Assembly (NCBI GenBank): GCA_036897625.1
Contig: JAYMTA010000442.1
Coordinates: 1 to 28,699, forward strand
Length of the DNA: 28,699 bases
Direction: 5' to 3'
Source of the DNA: Pelargonium cotyledonis
Taxonomy: Eukaryota > Streptophyta > Magnoliopsida > Geraniales > Geraniaceae
The notes beneath the pieces were generated by a model. It did not search any database and was not told the DNA's origin. It was given only the letters and a program-made list of their open reading frames with translations. Below are positions 1 through 10,200 of this stretch, piece after piece; position 1 is the first letter of the stretch; each line of letters opens with the position of its first letter. The position numbers were made by a program, and so were the translations under genes.

Positions 1-300
1 TCTTGTGCGTATCCAATCTCTTTACCCATTCTCTGGTTTAAGGTATTGGTTGCGCATTGTTTTTTAAAATAAAAATGTGTAGCCAAATGTTTTGGTTCCC
101 GGAACTTAAAACCGGGTGGCGACTCTAAAACCTTAAATGTATGTAAATAGGCAACACCATTCATTTATTTTCAAAAGGTCGGGATCACACGATCTCGACG
201 GACCTATCTCCGCGAGGCCTTGCAACGGGGTCGCGCGCCGAGATGTGGGGTCCGGTGTTCTTACACATGCAAATGATGGTGGCATAAGTGTATGCAACTT
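1..300. mobile_element. Possible LTR-retrotransposon remnant (GC-rich block)
   Basis: A GC-rich stretch (about 178-265) stands out from the AT-rich surroundings. It is preceded near 105-127 by an 'accgggtggcgactct' motif. Motifs ending in 'GGTGGCGACTC' are, from memory, common near LTRs of plant Ty3/Gypsy elements of the Tat/Ogre type. No gag or pol reading frame, primer-binding site or LTR pair is visible, and the window edge cuts the region. The element class is inference only. Confidence 0.3.
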
Positions 301-389
301 TTGTATATATAAAGTTTGGAATGTCAAAAGAAAAAAAATGCATGACTATGCTTTAGTTGCTTACTCACAAATATGTATTATTAAATAGA

Positions 390-1440
390 GTTTTACTTTA
401 TTAAGAAACTAGATAATTTTGGGATTGGAGTGTTGACTTGATTGGAGATAAGCGGAGCCCAAATGATTAACCATGTACCCAATTTCCTAACCAAAATATA
501 CAATTTAAACCCTAGTTTTGGGGTTGGATTAACCCTACAAATATGTGTATCAGATCTAATAAATTTGCACATTTTACTTATAAAAACTCAAATCCCAAAC
601 AAGCTATTTTGTGTCGGGTTAAACTGTTTTTCACTTAAAATATGATTTGATTCAAATTGTCAACAATGTTTGTGTGACTCAATTGTAGAATGAGCTAACT
701 AAGCATGCTCTCATGAATAAATGAATTCATTCAAGCAATTGAAAGTCAAATATATAAAATACAAAACAAAATGAATATTAGTATGTCTAATTAAAAATCA
801 AAATATTTTTAAATTATATGTTGAAATAAGTTTATGACTGACATTACAACAAAATGAATTATAATATGTGCCACGACACAAGTTTAACTAAATTTGAATT
901 ATGTCTAGTAAGTTTTGTATCAATTTCTTGTCGACTAATTTAATATGTTTAATGATAGCGACGTACTCAGAATTGAACTTGTTTGTTCAAACACCCGCTT
1001 AAACATTGAAAAAATGTAAAATTTTAAATATAATCGTGTCATTGGTGACTCATATAAATTAAATATATCTACTTATGTCGGACCAACTTCAACATGAATA
1101 TTTAAACAGTAATGTAACTATGAATCATATTATTCAAACATGTTGGGATCATATCGTGTCCTTGTCATGTAACTCAACTCGTTTAATAATCATTTCAAAT
1201 TTATATTGACTAATTTGAAAAAATACGCAAACACGATCCGAGAACACAAGTTGTCTCTCTAACTACATCTACCTAATAATCACCCCAAAAGAAGGCTAAT
1301 TATTGTTAAGAAACAAAAACAAAATATAATTTATTATCTAACCCCATCTAAAACTATTAAATCAAAGCAAAGATGTGGCCAACAAATCAACAACAAGAAC
1401 TATATGATAAGCAACACATGACCCCACCACCTATACATTC
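390..1440. other. Intergenic AT-rich DNA, no gene seen
   Basis: No reading frame with plausible coding content, no RNA gene and no clear repeat boundaries were seen. The only frame of note (442-645) has no recognisable protein features and no splice context. Confidence 0.6.
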
Positions 1441-1454
1441 ATAGATACATAAAC

Positions 1455-1463
1455 ATATAAAAT
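1455..1463 (+). promoter_or_regulatory. Candidate TATA box of the small plastid-protein gene
   Basis: An 'atataaaat' sequence lies about 180 bases before the ATG at 1642. It is followed by a CT-rich leader with a CTTCTT run near 1600-1620, a common feature of plant 5' leaders. The surroundings are very AT-rich, so chance TATA-like matches are likely. Confidence 0.35.
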
Positions 1464-1641
1464 ATTATATTATATTATAATCCTAAATCACAATCATGCA
1501 GTGCATCATGACAATTTTTATAAAAAAAATAGCATTTTAATACTTCCAATCACAGAGCATTTCATTTTTCTACTCAGTCTTCTTAGCCACAACCTCTCCA
1601 AGATCTTCTTCTTCTTCTTCTCCACCTTTTTGTACTCGTCA

Positions 1642-2945
1642 ATGGCCATAACAACATGTTCTTGTTTATCTCCTACTGTTCTTCTGCAAAAATCTTGTTT
1701 AGTTTCAAAACCTATTTGCAGATTCTTGATGATCAAAACCAGTAGTAGCAGTGATCAAGTTTCAGTCAAGAAATCAAGAAAGCTTCAGATCAGATCTTCT
1801 TTTCAGGACAAGGTGAATCTCACAATCTCCCATTTCATAACTTTCTCATATAATATGTATATACACACACATGTATGTATGTGTGTGTGAAGACTGACAA
1901 TTCGGGTTTTAAGATACGACACGTAATAAGCGTGTTTGAGCTCGATAGTTTAGTATTTGTGTTGGTGTAACAAACAAGTTTGAAAATTGTGTAGTGTTTG
2001 TGTTGAGTTCCAAAAACGGTCACGCACACGTGATTAGTTGTTTGTGTTAAAAAGATGCCCAACAAGCATACTTGGGATTATAATTGTAATTTAACCCCAA
2101 CAAATGCGCATCAACACGTGTTGTGCTCATGTTAACCCAAAGACACGATTAATTGTTGTGACATGCATGACATGCAAGTTAAAATAGTTATGTTAAATTT
2201 GTTATATTTGATCATGTTGGGGAGTGGTGACAAAAGTGTTGGTCTTGTCGTTCGACACATATAGTTACACGAGTTGTGTTCGTGCTTAATATCTGAACAC
2301 AATTACGAGACATGTCGTATTTGTGTTGACTTGCATAGCAGACAATCAGTATTCAACATGACACGCACTAACTAATCGTGTGTGCGTGTTTTGAAAACCC
2401 TACACGGACACAATTACTAAACGTGGGAGCCCAAACATGCTAATTTTGTATCCTGTGCCGTATACATTGCCAGCTCTAATCAGCCCAGAATAGACTCAAC
2501 ATGACATAAATATTCTCAAATGAACTGATACAAAACTGATACTCAAAATTGTTTCTACTATCAGGTTTTCGAGGATCAATCTAACGGCATAATCTGTTAC
2601 AGAGATGATCTTACCGGGGAGATGATCTGTGAAGGACTCGACGAAGGGCCTCGAATTCTCACAGAGACTGCAAGAGCAACATATCATCAAAGGTTAGATT
2701 CTTGAAACACTTAAAACACAAGTAGCTGTAAGTTTCAGTGAAAACTATATATATATATATATATATATATTACCTGTCTTGACAAGCTCTTGGACATTGT
2801 TGGGTTCAGAGATGCTGAGATCATTGAACTTCTTCAACAAAACTGGCTTCAAATCGAGAAAAGTGACGAATTCGGATACACTGACAGAAGCATCAGTGCT
2901 CAAGAAGACTTGAACAACTGGAATGGCTTCAACAGATTCTGCTAA
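1642..2945 (+). CDS. Small, probably plastid-targeted protein of unknown function (3 exons, 144 aa)
   Basis: Exons are 1642-1812, 2565-2692 and 2810-2945. The joins are GACAAG|GTGAAT to tatcag|GTTTTC (phase 0) and CAAAG|GTTAGA to gttcag|AGATGC (phase 2); the frame closes at TAA. Residues 1-55 are rich in Ser, Thr, Lys and Arg with few acids and start MAITTCSCL, which resembles a chloroplast transit peptide. The mature part holds an acidic, Cys-containing block (FEDQSNGIICYRDD, then GEMICEGLDEGPR, about residues 59-87). It is followed by a short helical stretch (DAEIIELLQQNWLQI, about 101-115) and a polar tail ending NGFNRFC. I recognise this layout as the sort seen in small conserved plant plastid proteins but cannot name the family, and no catalytic motif is visible. 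Opposite-strand frames over exons 2 and 3 are shadows. Intron 1 carries a hAT-like repeat; intron 2 is only 117 nt and contains a (TA)n run. Confidence 0.75.
1889..2478. mobile_element. hAT-like non-autonomous element in intron 1 (degraded)
   Basis: The right end reads ATTGCCAGCTCTA (reverse complement TAGAGCTGGCAAT). The left end reads GAAGACTGACAATTCGGG, a mutated version of the same terminus. The interior is rich in 'acacg' and 'cgtgt' motifs. No 8-bp duplication is preserved. Assignment rests on similarity to the better-bounded copies at 6460-6700 and 21134-21355. Confidence 0.5.
2746..2771. repeat. (TA)13 microsatellite in intron 2
   Basis: This is a pure TA run about 40 bases before the exon 3 acceptor. 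It occupies much of the 117-nt intron. Confidence 0.95.
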
Positions 2946-3830
2946 CCAAATCATTGTGCATTTCATTTCACACTCTCAAGAATGTAAATGTTATATAAAT
3001 GCAGAGTCATGAAGATGAACACAAACTGTAATGCGTAAAAAAAAAACAATTCACTGATTCAATGCAGAGCAAGAAATGTGATGTTGAAAATATACTATAT
3101 TTCGTTTTTTGGGTTAAATATTTTGTCATTAGTTTTAGCCCCAAAACCAGTCAAGTATTTTGTTTACCCTGAAACTTGGTACCACCCGTTTGAGGTTTCC
3201 ACCTGACACGTCAGCAAAAATTCCAACCCGCTCACTTGGCATGCTGACGTGTTAGTAGGAAACCGGTTGCAACAAGTTTCAGAGGTAAACGGAACACTTG
3301 ACTGGTTTAGGGGCTAAAAGCCTAAAACAATGAAAACCCTTTTTGTTCTGATACACATAAAGGCTAAATTTCTTGAAAAACAGAGCAAATCATGAACAAG
3401 CCTAAAAGTTCACATCCTCAAATATGCTATTGCTAATCTGCAAGTAATTAAAGATAATAAGCTCAGTTCAAACTTCAAACTGAACCAAAAGAGCCAGTAG
3501 CATCGTGAAACATAAACATAACGTTAATGTAATCAATTTCCTAAGAAACAGAAGAACTCACAAGATATACATTAAAAATAATTTGTACAAAGATTTCATG
3601 CAGAGGTCATTCAATAATTATACCTCTCACAAAATTCTGTGGCTTATAAAGCTTTGTTCTTCATATTTCTACCAAATAACGAACAAATTTACCCTTTTTA
3701 ACAAGAATGTAATGCAACGGCTATCGAAAAGAATTGTGGGGAAGAAAAATATATGAACAAGAGAAAAGCCATATGGGAAGATTATTTCCCGAATTGAACT
3801 AAAAATGTACAGAAGCACGGACTCACGGTA
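2946..3830. other. Interval between two convergent genes
   Basis: This holds the 3' ends of the small plastid-protein gene (+) and the FAB1 gene (-), and a foldback MITE at 3111-3339. No further gene is seen. The frame at 3505-3756 is AT-rich and featureless and probably lies in FAB1 3' untranslated or intergenic DNA. Confidence 0.6.
3111..3339. mobile_element. Foldback MITE (229 bp) between convergent genes
   Basis: The two halves are inverted copies of each other. The left half contains agcccc, ccagtcaagt, tgaaac and gacacgtcagc in order. The right half contains the reverse complements gctgacgtgt, gtttca, acttgactgg and ggggct. It opens with GGGTT and closes with AACCC. Arms are about 100 nt with a short centre near 3213-3239. 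A clear target-site duplication is hidden by the T-rich flanks, so the superfamily is not assigned. Confidence 0.75.
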
Positions 3831-4212
3831 TCAATCAACTTGTGAATTCTCGTCACACAATTCGGACTGTGATTTACTTGGAATGATATTCGGAGGAGAC
3901 CACTGATCCGGGAGCATCAGAAAATAGGTGGTCATTGCTTTCCTGAACCTTTTTTTGTATTGTTTCGGTGAAATCACCGTTGGGGACGCGTTCTTCGGCC
4001 CTCCGAGGATTCCTGAAGCCTTCACCCATGTTTCGAGGTGTTTATCCCACGTGTACTGCCTCATAAAATCAATGATTCCGAGAACCAACTCGTTCTTCTC
4101 TTCGTCCACACCAACCAGCAACGAGTAATCCATTACATCAACGGACTGCATGAGCAATAGATATAAGCAATTGTTAACTGAATGCAATGACGACCCACTT
4201 TGTAACTCATAA

Positions 4213-4259
<47 letters not shown>

Positions 4260-7200
4260 GCAAGGAAAGAAGTGTCGTTCCAGACAGCTCTCTCCAACAA
4301 CCGCTTTGCCTTGTTCCCAACAAAAATGGGGGAAGTGGGCATTGCTTCAATCAGGTTTTGATCCAACAGAACTTTGTTGCTGCCACTAGAATCTGGATTA
4401 TATCGGGATCGGGATGAACCTTTCAGGTCGTAAAGCCGTGTTATGTTCCTTCCAAACAGAAGATTCTCCATAACCAAAACATCAATCCTTGATTCTTTCC
4501 CTCCTTTAACATGCTTTGACGTAACCTTCAAATACAAAGATGAAAAACAAAATATGATGTTGTGGAGAGTAAAATTTACGCAACGGATGCAAATATATGA
4601 ACTATGTCCTGTTTTAAGTTCCCTAGAAGTTCGTCTCATTATACAACTACAAATACGGAAAATGCATAGGATCTTTAATTATATTTTTCTATTTACCATT
4701 GTAGTAGGCGTTGACACAGCCATATCATAATTTATTGGCAAAAACTTCAATGTGAAAGTGAATGCTTAAGGCCTAAGAAGATATAATACTGTTGGAATAT
4801 ACTGAAACAAATACCTGATAAATCCCCAATATCTTTGCCAAACACGTTGGGCTTCTTGTGCTAATTGACTCGGATAGGTACTTGAAGTACCCTAAACCAA
4901 ATTTTACAAATGATTCAAGCTCGGTTTTCGTGACTTGCTTGATGATAAACCGATCATCCAAGGTTTTAGCAAAGAAGACATTGCTTTTCCCACCCTGGGC
5001 GCCCCACTTCTTACAGCGACTAAGCGACCTAATGAAATCCAACTCTGATGGGCAACAAATCCTCCTTAAGGCTTCAAAACGTTTCGCATAATAACATTTC
5101 ACAGAGTATTTCACATTACCGAGCGGACCATCATCTGAAAAAGAAACTTTGACGTGCATGGACTTCGTATGTGAAATTGGGTCCAAACCCAAGGAACTAC
5201 GAGATCCAGTCATAGATAAAATGCCGTCATCTGTAAACCCAAAGCTCCTAAAAGAATCAGCAATTGATTCATCAACTGACATGAAGCTTGCAGAATGATC
5301 AGTAAACAGTGACGAACTAAACGATTCTCCATCTTTTGGCCTTTCGCCATCATCAGAGAGTTGGGAATAATATTCTTGCGATACCAATGCATAAGCTATT
5401 ATACTTGTGGGCTCATCGTCAAAAACAGGAATAACCGTGTCGTTTACACCCACTGGAAGAAGCAGCCTTGCTCCACCTTGGAATTCAGATTTCCGGAATG
5501 ACGAAACGTATACGGGTTTATACTCACCGAGGGTATCAAGCTTCTGAGAACTTGCTAAAAAGTTCTTGTTAAATGCTCGATAAAAGTTCACGAAGGGCAT
5601 TCCTAACCAGCTTACTGAGTCCTCCAAGCTCTCTGATCCTTTTGAGGACAAGGCAGGTGAGAGGGAATGAGAAACCACCGGTCCATTTCGCTCATCAGCA
5701 CGATCCTCCAAATCTAACCCCTCTGGCACCGTAATTGTACTTTCTCCAATCCATGCAGCGTCAAGTGTATCTGACAAATTTGCCATGATAGGGAAATGGC
5801 CCTCCGAGAGAGCTCTGCGAACATTTACCCCCGAGTCAGGAAAGTCGTATTGTTCACAGGTGTTTGAGTAAGTATCTTCTTTCTCATAATTTGTCTCGTG
5901 AGCCATGTCTACATTGCTACCAAATTCACCTCCCTGATTGGACGAAAAGCTTTTGCTGAGCATTGTATCCACGGGAACAGAATCGGCAACAATAAAACTT
6001 TTGGGTGACTTGGAGACAACATTCGTTTCACTAACCTTCTCATTTGATAGAGGTTTCTCCTGACGCTCGGAAACTGAGCAGTTCAACCCATCCTGTAAGC
6101 TATTGTTATTATCTGCACTAGCTACATAAACCAGACGGTGGTCCCACATATAAGATTGGAAAATTAACTGCCTCCGCAGCCGATTAATCTCAAGAATGTC
6201 AACAATGGCTAGTCCCTGTTTGGCGTCCCTTTTCACAGTTTTCTGGAGTGAATCCTAGAACAATTTCAAGAGTAAGAATTTGATCACACACAAAAAAACA
6301 CTATCCAAGTGACTCACTGGCTGTTAATTGAAACTCACTATTTAAAATTGACAGTCTTTATTTATGTAAGAACAACAATACAATAGTCAACAGTGTCCTT
6401 TTTTCTGAATTGTCGGGGCACCGGAAAATATAGCAGTATTTTCATTCCAATATCCATTGTAGACTGGCAATTCGGTGTTGGTTGAAAATACCTAACCCGA
6501 CTTGGAATAAGGGGTACGGGTTGCGGATTTCAGTTTGTGTGTTTTATATAGAGTATGTCTGGGTAGCCCACCCCAATCGGCAATCTCTCTAAGGCAAACC
6601 CGACCCAAAAATTAGTCGGGTCTATTTTATGCTACTTTATCCCGCAAAATACAGTTGGATTTCGGGTGCCCACGGGTTCAGGTCCAAAGTGCAAGCTCTA
6701 ATCCATTTCACGTGCAACTATAATGAAGTGCATGAACAGTGCCAAGGATGTTACATTGTGTCACTAACACACATAAACAAAGGACTCACCTCAAATTCTA
6801 TCTTCTCCTTTTGCAGCATTCCTTCCAACTCTGCAACTTGGCATGGTCCAGTGGTGGATCTGATTTGACCAAGAGCGTTGAGTACTTCAAAAAACAAAAG
6901 TTCCGCCCTTTTGACCACCTGTCATAACCATGGAATGAATCACTCATATGCCCCAATAGTTGTATAGCATCTAAAGCAATTCATGTTGCAGTCCTCATAC
7001 CTCATCTATTTCCTTTTGTACCCACTCCTGATTCTGTGAGCTAAAATGAAGTTTGAAGGGTGGAAGGTAGACAGAATGGACATCAATAGATGCATACCGA
7101 AAGCAGGCAACCATGTTTCCAAACCTGCATACGTGAAAACAGATGAGAGAGAGCGAATCTACAACAATCGCCATTCAAGCATATCAAGGTGGTTCTGGGA

Positions 7201-10200
7201 GTTAAAAGAAATATATGCATATATCATGGCCGGCCCCAATCAGTGCAATCAAACTTAGAGCCTTTCATTAAACACATGTAAGGATCCAGGTAATAAAATG
7301 TTCTATAACTATCAGAGGCTATTACACCTACAAGGTAGCATTTGGAATAATTTTTTTTTTGAAAGGGGAAAAAGAAAGAAATGAGACTCCCATTCCAAAC
7401 TCATTCTCGTGACTAAAAAGTCCTAATGAGACACGATGAATGAGAATACCATTCTCGTACCCATTCTTGGTTTCCATTCCTGAGCAAATGTTATTTTATC
7501 CGAATGCCCCTTAAGTGTTCATGTTCACTATAAGGTAGCATTTAATGTTTTTCATGAATAACTAGCCTGTTTTTGCATTCATAAGTCTAACACATAGATG
7601 CTTTTGTTTTAATAGTATCTATATTATGGCAATGGTAATGTGGAACATAAACAAATGCTTTGTCTTTCATTTCATTTCATACAAACAATAAGTTAAAGAT
7701 GAAATAATACCCATAGAAGCGGAGACAGTCTCTATGTAGAGAATGGCCACAGCTTGCCACCCTGCTTGCAGCTGCGTGGTTTGAAAAGCTGAGCTCCAAA
7801 AACTTGCCAAAAGATAGACCCCAAGCAGCATCGGACATCACAATTCTTCTAGTGGCTGGAGGAAAACCATCAATCCTTGGACACCGGAGGCATCGATGCC
7901 ACATCCAGATCTTTCCTTCCTTCTCCCCTGGTAAGAGGAACTCGGGAAGCTTTTTCACAGATATAGTCAGGGTACCTTGTCGATGTGTGTAGCACTGAAC
8001 ATGTGCTTCTGATGGCATCTCACAGGAACGGCATCGATAAGTCTGAAAAATAATCAAGTTTTCTAGTTTGAGAAAGACTTTCAGAGACTTCTGGGGATTA
8101 AGGTAGTGTTTGTATTATTTTTTGGAATGAGAATGGAAATTGAGAATGGGAAATATAGAGCTATTTTCATGATCAAAAAATCCTAATCCAAACAATAACA
8201 GTGAGAATCTCATTCTCATTCCAATTCTTGATTCTCATTCCTGAACACTAATAAGATTAATACAAAATATGAAGAAGAAAAAAAGCTTACCAGATCAAAT
8301 AAATGGTCTCGTAAAAACCTACCCAAAGGCTTATCAAAACTGCCATAGTATTTTATCCGAAATAGATGGGACCGCTCACAAACAGTCCCCTTCCACACAC
8401 ACCGCGATGATAAAGAAACCAAAATGCTCTGATTGTCAGATGGGGCCGGGGGAAATTCTTCTTTTAGAAGACCTGGTTCCTCGGGATGGCTTCTTGTATC
8501 TTGATGTGATGATGACATTTCCATAACACTTTCTAGAGTTGGACCTGTCGCATTATCATCATTCTCGGTACAAGTAGCTACAGCATCTTCACGATTGTCT
8601 AATGCAGAAGTTTCTGCCATCAGAGACTCTCGGGACACTACTCCATATTTCTCCTCAAATGAATGAGAGGATAGGTCATTATGATAAGTGTTCTGATCAC
8701 GTTTCCCCGAAGGTGGAATGGAAGAGAAAGAACCAGTAGAATCAGTTAAAGTGGGTTGTGATAATTTAAAGCCACTACCATTAGGGAAATGGGGTAACGT
8801 CGTCTTCTCTAATTTATCGAGGAAAGCACTATTAATAGATGACGCAAGAAATGGAGAAGGCTGTGAGACACTGTTGGATTGTGGTGGTCCGCCATTGGGC
8901 TGAGGTCCTTGAGATTTTTCAGGGGCAGAAACAGAGAAGCCGGGGATTGTTGATATGGACCTCTCGATACTTGATGATTTATCTGGAAGTGCCACAGTTA
9001 TCGGAGAGTCAAATGGGAGTTCTGGTAGAGAGGCTCCTTCATCAGCAAGAAAAGATGTTTCCAAAGCCAAATGATAAGCTGCAAAAATTCCATACTGAAC
9101 AACATGCTTCACTTTCTTCAATTCGTCCCCATTAGCACCTCTAAGTAAGATCTGAAACAGACACAAAAAGGAACTAAGTGAATGATTCATAGCTTTAATT
9201 CATACTGCCTTTGTTTTTGAACAAGAGTCGTTATAAGGTTGTTCACACAAATTAAGAAATTGTGTGAAATGACATAACTAACCTTGATTACTTGTTTGTA
9301 TACTCTCGTTAAAACTCTCTCACTCCTAATTATTACTCTCTTTTATTAGTTGGAAAATTAAACTAACTTGGAGATGATAGTATGTAGCATTTTTCCATTG
9401 AAATTGTAAAATGACACATATTTTGAAACGGTTTTATTTTTCTAAAACGACACTTTCAAGATTATCTCCTAAGAAACACTTCCACGAAGTTTTGGAAAAG
9501 TTACTCTCTAGCAAAAGATGTATATTTCCCTAGTCTGTATTTAATATATTATTTGCACAACACTTACCGTACAACCCAATGGCTTTGGACAGCCTTCAAA
9601 ATACATCAACGTCTTCACCAACTTTTTCCCGTTCTGCCCAGCAGAACCATGCTCTTCCAATATCCTCTCTACATGAAATGTCTCACAGTGGCCTAACCTT
9701 TGTGATGAGAGATGATCTATTGAAGGAACTATTTCGGAACCTGTGCATCGAGCTATGCGCTCTAAAAGGGGTCTTTTGATATTGAGAACAAGTGATATGT
9801 CTTTCGCAAGAAGGTACTCTTGAGCAAATCGAGAGACTGATTTCTCCACCAAAAGAACATCAGGCTGGTGTGCGTCGATCTTTGCAACTGCCATCTTTAA
9901 ATGGTCCATTTCCTGTAAAAGAATGTAAATACAATAAGCCAAAAATCATAGCTGAACTTCAAATCTACGTACGTGTGACGGTAATGAAAAAAAGAAGATA
10001 AACAGTCACAACCTGCTGCAAAAGAGTATCAAAACTTGACAAGAGATTTGAAACCCGCTGATACTCAAGAGCTCCTCCAAGAATTAGCAAACGAGGTTTC
10101 TCAATTTTTGATGTCATTCGTCGATGAGCCACATTTTTCTTGCAAACTACTCCTTTGACCACCATGCTAGAAAGAGAATCAAAACCAAAATAAGGAATTA

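Noticed and set aside
137..388. Plus-strand frame of 83 codons near the window start
   Set aside because: It crosses the GC-rich suspected retrotransposon block into AT-rich DNA with no protein motif; no support as a gene.
1860..1890. CA/TG-rich palindromic stretch as a possible regulatory site
   Set aside because: Simple repeat (acacac...gtgtgt) at the edge of a hAT-like element in an intron; no further evidence.
2745..2966. Minus-strand frame of 73 codons starting MKCTMIWLAESV
   Set aside because: It lies antisense to exon 3 of the plus-strand plastid-protein gene and runs into the (TA)n repeat. The plus-strand model has matched splice phases and a better protein.
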